A stretch of DNA of 31,598 nucleotides from Taibaiella helvus_B. Its GTDB lineage: Bacteria; Bacteroidota; Bacteroidia; Chitinophagales; Chitinophagaceae. Positions 1-8,680 of the stretch are shown here, piece after piece (the first letter of the stretch is position 1; every line of letters starts with the position of its first letter). The translations under genes and the position numbers were made by a program. The stretch spans positions 1 to 31,598 of the forward strand of contig JBEBVI010000008.1 of assembly GCA_040392805.1 (NCBI GenBank), written 5' to 3'. The notes under the pieces were generated by a model. That model ran no database searches. It was given only the letters and a program-made list of their open reading frames with translations, and was not told the DNA's origin.

Positions 1-126
1 ATTCAAGTACCTGTGGTATCTTTTATACCTGTTGCCTACAGCCGGTCGCTGGTGGAAAATGTTTCAGGGGGAATAGATCAGGCTGATGTTATGGGCAGCC
101 GGCCGGGCAATGCTAAGTATAGTTAA
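1..126 (+). CDS. 3' end of an unidentified gene (partial)
   Basis: An open frame runs from the first base of the window to a TAA at 124-126 and gives the last 41 residues of a protein. The tail reads ...ENVSGGIDQADVMGSRPG... and ends NAKYS. I do not recognise the family. The codon use looks coding and there is no in-frame stop, but only 126 bases are visible, so the call is moderate. A different-frame ORF at 86-301 overlaps its end and looks less likely to be real. No clear rho-independent terminator follows it. Confidence 0.5.
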   Translation: MQVPVVSFIPVAYSRSLVENVSGGIDQADVMGSRPGNAKYS

Positions 127-515
127 TTGCGTATTTTCTCATTTCTACGTAGTTAACCATACCATGCCGGCGAGCATTATTGAATATATTTGTTTGCAGG
201 TTTGCGAACAGTTTAACTTGACAGACTTACAATCAGGGTACTTATCTTTTGACCAAATGAGCGCATTGACAGCAGCTGTGTTATTCAGGAAAAATCTGTG
301 AGAGACAATATTTCTAAGATTAATGATACTGTTATTTTAACTACATGGAAACGAGAACTTTTAATAAAAAAATTTTTAAACAGGTGCTCAATAGCCATCA
401 TTGTGGCTTAACCGGCATCAAACCGGCAATCCTTTGTGGTTAAAGGTTTCAGCAGTATCTGGCAGCTAACCATTGATAATATACGTTTATATTTGCACTT
501 TAATATTTAATTTCT
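127..515. other. 389-bp non-coding gap before the M16 peptidase gene
   Basis: I see no convincing gene here. An ORF at 86-301 has no family resemblance and overlaps the previous gene. A possible weak promoter (TTG at 218-220, TATCTTTT at 243-250, spacing 22) lies in the middle. The right end carries the -7-like box of the peptidase gene at 488-495. The short direct repeat ACCGGCA occurs twice near 410-435. Confidence 0.4.
488..495 (+). promoter_or_regulatory. -7 box of the M16 peptidase gene
   Basis: TATATTTG matches the Bacteroidota TAnnTTTG -7 element and lies 20 bp before the ATG. The nearest upstream TTG (473-475) is only 12 bp away, closer than the usual 18-21, so the -33 element is missing or weak. 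Confidence 0.45.
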
Positions 516-3374
516 ATGTTCAGAAGATTTTTTTCAAAAGCGGCGCTGGTATGCTTTCTTGCTACATGTACAGCCGGCAGCTCTTTTGTTGGACAGGCGC
601 AGACAGTTGCGCTGAATGACAAATTACCGGTAGACCCGAAAGTTACCGTGGGAAAACTTTCTAACGGGCTGACCTATTACATCCGTCCCAATAACAAGCC
701 GGAAAAGAAGGTAGAGCTCAGGCTTATTGTAAATGCAGGGTCCATACTGGAAGATGACGATCAGCAGGGGCTTGCGCACTTTATGGAGCACATGAACTTC
801 AACGGTACGAAGAACTATCCCAAAAATAAGCTGGTCGACTTCCTGCAGTCGCTGGGGGTTACCTTTGGCGCGGACCTGAATGCCTACACCTCGTTTGATG
901 AGACCGTATATATATTGCCGATCTCTACAGATAAGCCAGGTAACCTGGAGAGCGGTTTCCAGGTAATTGGTGACTGGGCGCAGTATGCCAACCTCGACAC
1001 AGAGGATATAGATGGCGAACGTGGTGTGGTTTTGGAAGAAAGCAGGAACGGTAAAGGTGCGCAGGACAGGATGATGAAGCAATACCTTCCCAAGCTGCTT
1101 GCGGGATCGCGTTATGCTGATCGTCTGCCCATTGGTAAAGATGAAATACTGAAAACCTTCAAGCCGGAGACGTTGCGCCGTTTTTACCATGACTGGTATC
1201 GCCCTGATTTAATGGCCGTAGCTGTAGTAGGTGATGTTACGGTACCTCAGGCGGAAGCATTGATCAAAAAATATTTTGCCGGTTTTAAAAACCCTGCTAA
1301 CGCCCGCGAAAGGAAATCTTTCGATGTAAAGCCTTATGACGAGCCGGTAACAATGGTGGTGACGGATAAGGAAGCCCCGAATTATCTTTTCCAGTTTTTC
1401 TTCTCTGCGCGTAAAGTCGATCAGAACGTTACTCTGGCAGATTACAGGGCCGATATAGTAAAGAATATGTTCTTCTCCCTGTTGAACCGCAGACTGGAAG
1501 AGTTGACCCAGTCGGCTACGCCTCCTTTTATTGCCGCATTTAGCCAGAATGCCGGCTTCGGACGTAACTATGAAAACTTTACACTCATCGCCTTGCCCGC
1601 GGCAGATATGGAAACGACGATAAAAGCGTCTATAGGAGAATTAGTAAAAGCTCAGGAATACGGGTTTAATAATTCAGAGCTTGAGCTGGTTAAAAAACAA
1701 ATGCTGAGCGGTATTGAAAAAGCATATAATGAGCGGAACACAACAGAATCATCAAGACTGATAGGAGAATATATACGGCATTTCCTGGTGCAGGAAGCTA
1801 TGCCCGGCATTGAGCAGGAATATCAGTATATGCAACAGATGGTTCCCGGCATAACCCTGGAAGAAGTCAACGCAGAAGCTAAGAAATGGCTGAACAAGGA
1901 AGATAATAAAGAATATTTTGCCCTACTCGTCGGACCATCAGAAGGTGGCCAGATGAAATTGCCGACTGATGCTGAGCTGAAAACGATGATTAATGATGCA
2001 TTCGATCAGCAATTAACGGCAAATGAAGAAAGGAAAATAGCGGAGAGCATTCTGGAAAAAGAACCGGTTGCCGGTAAAATTGTTTCCGAAGCGTCAGATA
2101 AAGAGCTTGGGGCTACTACCTTCACCCTGAGCAATGGCGTAAAGGTAACCGTGAAAAGTACCGATTTTAAAAGTGATGAGATTGTATTGTCAGCGGTAAA
2201 GAAAGGCGGTACCGGCAACTACAGTGTTGCAGACAGAAACAGCATACAGTTTATGCCTGAGGTGATAGAGGCTATGGGATATGGCCAGTTTACCCCTAAC
2301 GAGCTTTCTGACATGCTGTCCGGTAAAACAATCCGCCTGTCATCATCTATAGACCAGATCAGTAACAGGTTGTCTGGGCACTCCTCCGTTAAAGACCTGG
2401 AAAGCCTGTTGCAGCTGACTTACCTGCAGCTGACAGAACCGAGGAAAGACGAGAACCTGTATGCCAGTTTTATGAGTAAAATGAAAATGCAGCTGTCCAT
2501 GTTAAGTAATAACCCGCAGATTGCGTTTTCTGATACCCTGGCGAAAGTACTGTACAATAATGATCCCCGCCGTCCCATGAATATCCCTACTACAAAAGAT
2601 CTGGAGCAGGTGGATATGAATAAGGTGCTGGAATTTTACCTGAAGGAATTTGGTAATGCCGATGGCTTCCATTTCTTTATAGTGGGTAATGTTGATGCGC
2701 AGACACTTAAACCTTTGCTGGAAAAATATATTGCCAGCCTGCCGACACAGGGCACTGTCCCTTCATTTAAAGACGATGGCTTGCGCCCGATAGATGGCAA
2801 CAAGGTATTCAGATTCAACAAAGGACAGGATCCTAAAAGTCTTGTATTATCTATCTATAGCGGACAACAGCTACCTTATAGTGAGCAAACTGCTCTTGAA
2901 GTGGATATGATCGGTGAGTTGCTGACAATAAAAGTAACCGAGGAGATCAGGGAAGAAATGGGCGCTATGTATTCCGGCGGATTTTCCGGGAGCATGATGC
3001 GTGATCCGTATGCACGATATATTATTTCAGGTCAATTCCCTTGTGGTCCGGAAAACGTGGATACTATAGTATCTAAAACACTGGCGGAGATTGAAGAGCT
3101 GAAAAAGCTCGGACCCAGCAAAAAAGACTTGGATAAAGTAAAGGCTGCAAAGATCGAACAAAGGAAAGCAGCTATTAAAACAAATAGCTACTGGAGCAGT
3201 AAGCTTCAAAGCATATTGTTCTGGGACTACAGCAAACCCCGCTTCCTTGAGGGTGAAAAGAATGTAGAGAAAGTAACGGCAGGTCAGATCAAAAAAACGG
3301 CAAATAAAGTATTTGATGGCAAAAACAGCTTTATAGCCATACTTTACCCGGAAACCATACCTGCGGGGAAATAA
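516..3374 (+). CDS. M16 family zinc metallopeptidase (pitrilysin-like)
   Basis: This 952-residue protein begins with a signal peptide (hydrophobic core about residues 8-25, AQA-like cleavage region near 27-29), so it probably acts in the periplasm or outer envelope. The inverted zinc motif HFMEH is at 88-92. The paired acidic residues of the family follow at E168 and E175 (ERGVVLEE). In pitrilysin the second of this pair is the third zinc ligand. The rest fits the usual two-half M16 layout with inactive C-terminal M16_C-type domains. The length matches the long periplasmic M16 peptidases of Bacteroidota. The ATG at 516 is preceded by a -7 box. The gene stands alone and ends at a strong hairpin terminator. 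Substrates are unknown; the family degrades peptides. Confidence 0.93.
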   Translation: MFRRFFSKAALVCFLATCTAGSSFVGQAQTVALNDKLPVDPKVTVGKLSNGLTYYIRPNNKPEKKVELRLIVNAGSILEDDDQQGLAHFMEHMNFNGTKNYPKNKLVDFLQSLGVTFGADLNAYTSFDETVYILPISTDKPGNLESGFQVIGDWAQYANLDTEDIDGERGVVLEESRNGKGAQDRMMKQYLPKLLAGSRYADRLPIGKDEILKTFKPETLRRFYHDWYRPDLMAVAVVGDVTVPQAEALIKKYFAGFKNPANARERKSFDVKPYDEPVTMVVTDKEAPNYLFQFFFSARKVDQNVTLADYRADIVKNMFFSLLNRRLEELTQSATPPFIAAFSQNAGFGRNYENFTLIALPAADMETTIKASIGELVKAQEYGFNNSELELVKKQMLSGIEKAYNERNTTESSRLIGEYIRHFLVQEAMPGIEQEYQYMQQMVPGITLEEVNAEAKKWLNKEDNKEYFALLVGPSEGGQMKLPTDAELKTMINDAFDQQLTANEERKIAESILEKEPVAGKIVSEASDKELGATTFTLSNGVKVTVKSTDFKSDEIVLSAVKKGGTGNYSVADRNSIQFMPEVIEAMGYGQFTPNELSDMLSGKTIRLSSSIDQISNRLSGHSSVKDLESLLQLTYLQLTEPRKDENLYASFMSKMKMQLSMLSNNPQIAFSDTLAKVLYNNDPRRPMNIPTTKDLEQVDMNKVLEFYLKEFGNADGFHFFIVGNVDAQTLKPLLEKYIASLPTQGTVPSFKDDGLRPIDGNKVFRFNKGQDPKSLVLSIYSGQQLPYSEQTALEVDMIGELLTIKVTEEIREEMGAMYSGGFSGSMMRDPYARYIISGQFPCGPENVDTIVSKTLAEIEELKKLGPSKKDLDKVKAAKIEQRKAAIKTNSYWSSKLQSILFWDYSKPRFLEGEKNVEKVTAGQIKKTANKVFDGKNSFIAILYPETIPAGK

Positions 3375-3413
3375 CCTGCTCCATAAGAACAGAAAAGGCA
3401 ATAATTGATCAGG

Positions 3414-3449
3414 AAGGGACCGGCAGCTGAATGTGCCGGTCCCTTTCTG
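3414..3449 (+). terminator. Rho-independent terminator of the M16 peptidase gene
   Basis: The arms AAGGGACCGGCA (3414-3425) and TGCCGGTCCCTT (3434-3445) form a perfect 12-bp stem with an 8-nt loop, followed by a pyrimidine-rich tail. It lies 40 bp after the stop codon. Confidence 0.85.
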
Positions 3450-3517
3450 CCTGTCAGCCGGAGAAAATAATTTTTGCCTTGTAATTCTACGCATATAAAA
3501 AACACGTTAATCCATAT

Positions 3518-3525
3518 TATCTTTG
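3518..3525 (+). promoter_or_regulatory. -7 box of the proline dehydrogenase gene
   Basis: TATCTTTG fits TAnnTTTG and would give a leader of about 55-60 nt. No TTG lies at the expected -33 distance. Confidence 0.45.
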
Positions 3526-3587
3526 CCCCCGCCGGCATCCCCGGGCAAAGCAGGCTATGGGGAAGGCAATAAATATTATCTACTTCT

Positions 3588-4799
3588 ATGCTGTCTTTTG
3601 ATAATACCGAGATCGCTTTCCGCTATCGTAATGATAAGGAGCTGAAACGCGCCCACTTTCTTTTTTCCGCTATAAGCTCGCCGTTTATTTCCAGCGTAGG
3701 AATGAAGATGACCCAATGGGCCATTAACTGGCATTTGCCGGTGAAGGGCCTGATCAGGAATACTATTTTTAAACAGTTCTGCGGTGGGGAGAATATTAAT
3801 GAAGCGGCAGCTACAGCAGCTGTTTTAGGGCATTATAGTGTGGATGCAGCCCTTGATTACGGTGTGGAAGGTAAGCAGGATGAAGCGGAATTCGACCATG
3901 CCGTACCGGAATTTATAAAAGCGGGCGAATATGCCGCCTCGCAAAAAAACATACCATTTATTCCGGTAAAAATAACCGGTTTCGGTCGTTTTGCCTTACT
4001 GGAAAAAATACATTCCGCCATAGAATTAAGTGCGGGGGAAAAGGCCGAATGGGAACGCATTAAGCAAAGGATAGACAAGATCTGTAATGCTGCTTCACAA
4101 TGCGGCAGTATGATCCTGATAGATGCGGAGGAAAGCTGGATACAGGGGCCGGTAGATGAGCTGGCAGATACGATGATGGCCCGCTACAATACCGGCCGCA
4201 TAGTGGTTTTCAATACCTTCCAGCTATATCGCCACGACAGGTTGCAGTTTTTAAAAGTATCACACCAAAAGGCGATAGAAGGAAAATACCTGTTAGGCGC
4301 CAAGCTGGTGCGCGGAGCCTATATGGAAAAAGAGCGTTTACGTGCGGCTCAAAAGGGGTATGAATCGCCGATACAAAAGGATAAGGCCGCTACAGACCAT
4401 GACTACGATGTAGCAGTAAGTTATTGTATCGATCACCTGGATACGCTGGCAGTGTTTATAGGTACTCATAATGAAAACAGCTGCATGAAGGCGGTAGCGT
4501 ATATGAAAGCGAAGCATATCGAACCTGGGAACGGGCATGTGTTTTTTTCGCAACTGTACGGAATGAGCGATAACCTGACCTTTAACCTGGCAGATGCAGG
4601 ATACCATGTATCCAAATACCTGCCCTACGGGCCCGTAAGAGATGTGGTTCCCTACCTGATGCGCAGAGCCCGGGAAAATACCTCTGTAGCCGGGCAGACG
4701 GGAAGAGAGCTGAGCCTTATTAAAAAAGAAATGGCCAGACGAGGGTTGAATAAGTTCTGTGTTCAGACCGGATGGAAGGGAAACGGTTATAATAAGTGA
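3588..4799 (+). CDS. Proline dehydrogenase (monofunctional PRODH)
   Basis: This 403-residue protein has the proline dehydrogenase fold of PutA/PRODH enzymes, which oxidise proline to delta-1-pyrroline-5-carboxylate with FAD. The visible signatures are LVRGAYMEKER near residues 239-249 (strand and lysine/arginine region of the barrel) and RRARENTSV near 358-366, the conserved arginine pair that binds the proline carboxylate in this family. The preceding stretch YLPYGPVRDVVPYL is also typical. The P5C dehydrogenase domain of bifunctional PutA is absent, so the second step must be encoded elsewhere. The gene is monocistronic here, between a terminator-ended gene and a 385-bp gap. Confidence 0.93.
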   Translation: MLSFDNTEIAFRYRNDKELKRAHFLFSAISSPFISSVGMKMTQWAINWHLPVKGLIRNTIFKQFCGGENINEAAATAAVLGHYSVDAALDYGVEGKQDEAEFDHAVPEFIKAGEYAASQKNIPFIPVKITGFGRFALLEKIHSAIELSAGEKAEWERIKQRIDKICNAASQCGSMILIDAEESWIQGPVDELADTMMARYNTGRIVVFNTFQLYRHDRLQFLKVSHQKAIEGKYLLGAKLVRGAYMEKERLRAAQKGYESPIQKDKAATDHDYDVAVSYCIDHLDTLAVFIGTHNENSCMKAVAYMKAKHIEPGNGHVFFSQLYGMSDNLTFNLADAGYHVSKYLPYGPVRDVVPYLMRRARENTSVAGQTGRELSLIKKEMARRGLNKFCVQTGWKGNGYNK

Positions 4800-5184
4800 G
4801 ACTAAGATCTCTGTATGGCAAGAGCCGCAGGCCTTTTCGGTATCCGGTACAGGTTTGCAGAAAGTAAAATAGTAGCTCGTTTTTATCCGTTTTTTACTAT
4901 TTTCATTTCTTTTTTTGGCAGGTAAGGGCTTTTATGACTGAAAACGGGGAAGACAGGAGCTGTTTTGGGGTGTTTTTTGCCTTAAAAAAAATAAAATGAC
5001 TCTTTTTTGATAAATATTTATTGCTTGAAAAAATTTTTGCTATATCTTTACCTGCGCGGCTTTCGTAGGTGTTTGAGTTGATGAATGGTTAAAGCGGCAG
5101 TGTATTAATTAATCCTGAAAAAAATAGTTTCTGTCAACGAACTTTTGTAACATCGTCCATTCACAAAATAAAACATAATCAATT
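4800..5184. other. 385-bp AT-rich gap carrying the HU promoter
   Basis: No ORF or clear terminator is visible. The right half is AT-rich and contains the HU promoter (5021-5050) and a leader of about 128 nt before the HU start codon. Confidence 0.5.
5021..5050 (+). promoter_or_regulatory. Promoter of the HU gene
   Basis: TTG at 5021-5023 and TATCTTTA at 5043-5050 are spaced by 19 bp, which fits the Bacteroidota primary sigma factor promoter (one mismatch in the last base of the -7 box). Transcription would start near 5057, leaving an unusually long leader of about 128 nt. Confidence 0.7.
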
Positions 5185-5478
5185 ATGAACAAAGCAGAGT
5201 TAATCGAACAAATCTCCAAAGATGCCAGCCTTACTAAAGTTCAGGCAAATGATGCATTAAATTCATTTACTAATGCAATAGTGAATACCTTAAAAAAAGG
5301 TGATAGCGTTACCTTAGTTGGTTTCGGTACGTTTTCTGTATCACAGCGTGCAGCCCGTAACGGACGTAATCCGCAAACCGGTGAAGTGATCAAAATCAAA
5401 GCGAGGAAACTTCCGAAGTTTAAAGCTGGTAAAGACTTTTCTTCAAAGATCGCTGCAGCTAAAGCAACTAAAAAATAA
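5185..5478 (+). CDS. hup: HU family DNA-binding protein
   Basis: This small basic histone-like protein (97 residues) bends and compacts DNA as a dimer. It has the complete HU/IHF pattern: an N-terminal helical dimerisation part starting MNKAELIEQ, the VGFGTF turn near residues 46-51, the arm with GRNPQTGE around 60-67 including the DNA-intercalating NP, and KxxPKFKAGK near 74-83. A lysine/alanine-rich tail ends the protein. It has its own promoter and terminator. HU rather than IHF is inferred from the sequence type and the single-gene setting. Confidence 0.95.
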   Translation: MNKAELIEQISKDASLTKVQANDALNSFTNAIVNTLKKGDSVTLVGFGTFSVSQRAARNGRNPQTGEVIKIKARKLPKFKAGKDFSSKIAAAKATKK

Positions 5479-5492
5479 TCACAGATTCATTG

Positions 5493-5528
5493 AAAAAGCA
5501 AGGGCCGGTACCGACCCTTGCTTTTTTT
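5493..5528 (+). terminator. Rho-independent terminator of the HU gene
   Basis: The arms AAAAAGCAAGGG (5493-5504) and CCCTTGCTTTTT (5515-5526) flank a centre that is itself palindromic (CGGTACCG), and a T-run follows. It lies 15 bp after the HU stop. Confidence 0.9.
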
Positions 5529-5743
5529 ATACGATTACTTTCCGATTATACTATTTTCATAAGATATCTGGTCCAATTAAAATCGTTGCGTCGTGGCTCT
5601 TCTTTGTTACGTTGCGAGAAATAACCGGGTCTATCTAATAAATCAATATGGCATTACTACAATGCCGAAAAAGGATCGTATTATTGTCCTCTCTTTCTTC
5701 AGGCATTTGTAAAGGCTCAGATAAAGGGCCATTGAAGCGGTAA

Positions 5744-6478
5744 ATGATTCACAAGACTCAGGGTATTGTTTTACGTGTTGTAAAATACGGTGAGACCAGT
5801 ATTATATGTTCAGTATTTACAGAGTTGCTGGGCCTGCAATCGTATATGGTAAAGGGTGTGAGGTCGGAAAAGAAAACCGGCCAGAAAGCGAATGTTTTTT
5901 TTCCCTCTTCGCTGCTGAACATGGTAGTATATCAAAAGCCGCACCAGGAGCTGAACATGATCAAAGAGTGCTACCCTGCTGCTATATACCGAACCATACA
6001 GGAGGAAGTACTTAAAAACTGTGTGGCTTTGTTTGCAGTGGAGGTGGTGCGGCAATTACTGGTGCATAATGATCCCCAGCCTGATTTTTTTCTTTTCCTG
6101 AAACAATATTTCCTGAAGCTGGATGAAACAGAGGTTAGCGGGATTGCGAATTTCCCATTATTCTTACTGATACAGGCCGGACGTCTTTCAGGCTATTATA
6201 TGTCCGGCAGCTATACGGAAGATACACCATATGCCGATCTGCAGGAAGGGCGGTACTCTAAAAATGTTTCTGCGGTTTCACCACCGATATGGGGAGAAGA
6301 AGCTGTACTGATGAGCCGGTTAAATGCTGCAATGACAGCAGAAGAGATAGCAGCCATCAAAATGACGGGTAAGGAGCGTCAGGCTATGTTACATTATTTT
6401 GTGCAGTTTATGCAGCTGCATGCCCCACACTTTAAACCCCTGAAATCACTGCCTGTTCTTGTATCTATTCTTTACTGA
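5744..6478 (+). CDS. recO: DNA repair protein RecO
   Basis: RecO (244 residues) works with RecF and RecR to load RecA onto single-stranded DNA covered by SSB. The N-terminal OB-fold pattern is clear: MIHKTQGIVLRVVKYGETSII at the start, then VFTELLGLQSYMVKGVRS, close to other Bacteroidota RecO proteins. The C-terminal part is helical and lacks the four-cysteine zinc motif found in some other phyla, as is common in this group. The ATG at 5744 gives the standard family start. The gene converges on the DUF6787-like gene with only 16 bp between the two stops, and no obvious shared terminator is visible. Confidence 0.92.
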   Translation: MIHKTQGIVLRVVKYGETSIICSVFTELLGLQSYMVKGVRSEKKTGQKANVFFPSSLLNMVVYQKPHQELNMIKECYPAAIYRTIQEEVLKNCVALFAVEVVRQLLVHNDPQPDFFLFLKQYFLKLDETEVSGIANFPLFLLIQAGRLSGYYMSGSYTEDTPYADLQEGRYSKNVSAVSPPIWGEEAVLMSRLNAAMTAEEIAAIKMTGKERQAMLHYFVQFMQLHAPHFKPLKSLPVLVSILY

Positions 6479-6494
6479 TGATTCCGGGAGTTGT

Positions 6495-6872
6495 TTAAGA
6501 CTTTCGCCGGAATATGCGGCGTCCCAGCTTGGCAAGGTATTTTCTGAAAAATCCGAATTGTCCCAACGGTATACTGATCAATAGTACGCATAAAGGCCAG
6601 AGCAAAGTTGCCAGTACGACAGATATAAGAATACCTGTAATTCCGCCGGGCAGGCCTATAGCGTTCTTTATGCTTCTGCCTAAATAGGCGCACAGGGAAC
6701 CGCCTATGGTAAATGTACAAAGTATCAGTATGACCTGCAGGATATTTTTTGCCTGCCATTTTCCTTTCAGCCGGGAAAGCCAGCCCTCTGCGGGTTGTTC
6801 GCTCATGTTCGTTTCACTTTTATCCTGCCGGTGATTTTTATCTTCTTTCGCTTCTTTGCAACAGCTCTTCAT
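6495..6872 (-). CDS. Small membrane protein, DUF6787-like
   Basis: This 125-residue protein has two hydrophobic segments (about 45-65 and 76-102), a conserved-looking W at the start of the core and the C-terminal pattern LLISIPLGQFGFFRKY. That pattern matches the small Bacteroidota proteins I know as DUF6787; no biochemical function is established. The start is uncertain. The first ATG (6872) adds 22 polar residues, and a second ATG at 6806 begins MSEQPAEGW just before the core. A -7-like box at 6889-6896 would put the transcript start near 6880 and permits the longer form. It lies 77 bp downstream of obgE on the same strand. Confidence 0.75.
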   Translation of the reverse strand: MKSCCKEAKEDKNHRQDKSETNMSEQPAEGWLSRLKGKWQAKNILQVILILCTFTIGGSLCAYLGRSIKNAIGLPGGITGILISVVLATLLWPLCVLLISIPLGQFGFFRKYLAKLGRRIFRRKS

Positions 6873-6888
6873 TATTTTGTGGATAATG

Positions 6889-6896
6889 CAAAAATA
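6889..6896 (-). promoter_or_regulatory. -7-like box upstream of the DUF6787-like gene
   Basis: On the minus strand the box reads TATTTTTG, a full TAnnTTTG match, 16 bp before the first ATG. No TTG lies at the expected upstream distance. A perfect DnaA-box 9-mer (TGTGGATAA, 6878-6886) lies immediately next to it. Confidence 0.35.
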
Positions 6897-6949
6897 GCTT
6901 TAATGTGCATTGTTTCCGTTTTTATTTCAGGCGGAAGGGGCATTGATTT

Positions 6950-7960
6950 TTATAAGACCGCTTCTGCCGGTGTATTGAGTGCATTCCACAAAGCATCTTT
7001 CAGTTGGGTAAGACCATCGTTAGTCAGCGCAGAAATAAAAAGATGCGGAATCTTTTCGGGCAGTTCCTTGCTGATGGCTTCCTGCAATTCATCATCCAGC
7101 ATATCACTCTTGCTTATGGCAATGATCATCTTCTTATGCAATAGCTCCGGGTTGTACTTCTGCAATTCCTGATACAGGATTTGAAATTCCTTTTTATGGT
7201 CGTTGCTGTCAGCCGGAATAAGGAATAATAATACCGGGTTGCGTTCTATATGCCTCAGGAAGCGATGCCCTAATCCCCTGCCCTCGGCGGCGCCTTCAAT
7301 AATGCCCGGCAGGTCCGCCATACAAAAAGACTGGTTGTCGCGGTAAGCGACCATGCCCAGTTGAGGAGTAAGCGTAGTAAACGGATAATTGGCGATCTTA
7401 GGTTTTGCTGCAGATAATACGGAGAGCAAGGTTGATTTTCCTGCATTGGGAAATCCCACCAGCCCCACATCTGCCAATACTTTCAGCTCAAGATATTTAT
7501 AACCTTCCACTCCGGGTTCGCCGGGTTGTGCATACTCCGGAGCCTGGTTAGTCGCCGATTTAAAATTCGTGTTCCCTAAGCCTCCCCTTCCTCCGTGCAG
7601 CCAGATAACTTCCTGGCCGTGTTCTAATATTTCTGCTTCTATTACTCCGGTTTCCTCATCTTTGGCTACGGTACCGAGCGGCACCTCGATAATCACATCT
7701 TTACCGCTGCGGCCGGTACAGTTATTGGCGCTTCCGTTTTGCCCGTTTTCCGCATGTATATGCTTGTAATAACGCAGATGCAGTAAAGTCCATAACTGTG
7801 CATTGCCTTTGAGGATGATATGGCCTCCCCTGCCCCCGTCTCCGCCGTCAGGCCCTGCCTTAGGGTTAAATTTGGTTTGTGCGAAGTGCATACTTCCTGC
7901 CCCGCCCTTGCCCGAGCGACAGAATATGCGTATATAATCCACAAAGTTTGCCTTATCCAT
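6950..7960 (-). CDS. obgE: GTPase ObgE/CgtA
   Basis: Obg is a ribosome-associated GTPase of late 50S assembly and the stress response. From the ATG at 7960 the protein has 336 residues. It has a glycine-rich Obg fold (GKGGAG, GPDGGDGGRGG, near 15-45) and then the GTPase domain with G1 GFPNAGKST, G3 DLPGIIEG, G4 SKSD in place of the usual NKxD, and G5 ISA. The C-terminal OCT extension of some Obg proteins is absent. The frame stays open upstream to 8086, but those 42 residues do not fit the family, which starts at FVDYIRIF. A box reading TACCTTTG on the minus strand (7965-7972) is only 4 bp from the ATG, so a leaderless transcript is possible. Confidence 0.95.
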   Translation of the reverse strand: MDKANFVDYIRIFCRSGKGGAGSMHFAQTKFNPKAGPDGGDGGRGGHIILKGNAQLWTLLHLRYYKHIHAENGQNGSANNCTGRSGKDVIIEVPLGTVAKDEETGVIEAEILEHGQEVIWLHGGRGGLGNTNFKSATNQAPEYAQPGEPGVEGYKYLELKVLADVGLVGFPNAGKSTLLSVLSAAKPKIANYPFTTLTPQLGMVAYRDNQSFCMADLPGIIEGAAEGRGLGHRFLRHIERNPVLLFLIPADSNDHKKEFQILYQELQKYNPELLHKKMIIAISKSDMLDDELQEAISKELPEKIPHLFISALTNDGLTQLKDALWNALNTPAEAVL

Positions 7961-8017
7961 TATGCAAAGGTAAGTCTTTAGTTTTTGGAAGATAAAGAGA
8001 AGGAATGGGGATAATTC

Positions 8018-8076
8018 TGTGTTATAGATTTGGGGCCTCGGTTTGTTGAGGGTGATAACACCCGCAACGGCGGTTA
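8018..8076. repeat. Partial copy of palindromic repeat P
   Basis: This segment resembles the left half of the element at 9432-9531. It shares a TGTTAT-type start, a C(C/T)TCGGTT(T/G)GTTG core and the identical stretch GGTGATAACACCCGCAAC. It lacks the matching right end and directly precedes the fuller copy at 8091. Confidence 0.55.
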
Positions 8077-8090
8077 AACAGGACAATCCT

Positions 8091-8186
8091 ATGTTATTGG
8101 CTTAAGGATAGTTGCGGACTACGATACATCCGCAACGACGGTTGCCGGTGTTGGTGTTATCGCTAACATCTAACGTTAATGACATT
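8091..8186. repeat. Palindromic intergenic repeat P, copy 1 (MITE-like)
   Basis: The 96-bp element starts ATGTTATTGGCTTAAGG and ends GTTAATGACATT. The ends are imperfect inverted repeats of each other. The interior contains GGTGTTGGTGTTATCG, whose core GGTGTTATC is the complement of the GATAACACC found in the partial copy at 8018-8076. Both ends match those of copy 2 (9432-9531), which suggests a small non-autonomous element or folded intergenic RNA/DNA repeat. No coding capacity is seen. Confidence 0.65.
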
Positions 8187-8409
8187 AAGAAACAACTTTT
8201 TATTTGCCCCCGGATACAAAATAAAAAACGACTTTATTTTGTATCAAATAATATCGGTTCATTTTGTAGGTGAAAATAGGCTGACTAAAAAGCTATCGTC
8301 ATATCAAGCGAACCCCCAGCTTGCCGGGGGAGGTCGGGATATCTCCTCATCCATTGCAGGGGGCTTATGCTCCGGAAGCCCGGGAGATTTTGCTATAAAG
8401 AGAAAAGTT

Positions 8410-8680
8410 CCTCCACTCCACAAAAAGACTATTCACTACGTTACGTGTCTTTTGCTCCGGTGCCAATGACAGTTCCCTGTTCAAATATGCCAGGCATATA
8501 TTCCTCGCGTCATGGCAGGCTCCGACCCGCCATCTCATTCCATGCGGCAAAACAACTTTTCCCGCTAATCCACAGTCGACGACCCACGTAAGAAAATAGC
8601 ATCAGAAAGCACCTTGCCACAGCCTGAGAGATTACCTGACCTTTGGTGAGAAAAGTTGCGGGTCGGGGCCCACAATGACC
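8410..8680 (-). repeat. Dispersed repeat R1, copy 1
   Basis: The 271-bp segment is present again, inverted, at 13509-13772. Read on the minus strand, both copies contain in order GTCATT..GGCCCC.GACCCGCAAC, TTTTCTCACC, GGTAATCTCTCA, GGCGGGTCGG, CATGACGCGAG, TCATTGGCACCGGAGCAAAA, GACACGTAACGTA and GTGGAGTGGAGG. The part at 8509-8679 is bounded by inverted ends (GTCAT...GACCCGC / GCGGGTC...ATGAC), a MITE-like structure. Short ORFs inside it are not conserved between copies, so it appears non-coding. Confidence 0.8.

Noticed and set aside
86..301. 71-residue ORF on the + strand
   Set aside because: It overlaps the end of a more plausible frame, has no recognisable family features and no clear promoter or ribosome binding site.
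624..1190. 188-residue ORF on the - strand
   Set aside because: It is antisense to the catalytic region of the M16 peptidase, whose family motifs prove the + frame.
6472..6759. 95-residue - strand ORF overlapping the DUF6787-like gene
   Set aside because: The other frame has membrane helices and a family-like C-terminus; this one has neither.
7961..8086. 42-residue upstream extension of ObgE
   Set aside because: Obg proteins start near the FVDYIRIF strand; the extension has no counterpart and lies upstream of the -7 box.
8179..8591. Short ORFs on both strands between adk and obgE
   Set aside because: They lie inside or across repeat R1; the same reading is not kept in the second R1 copy.
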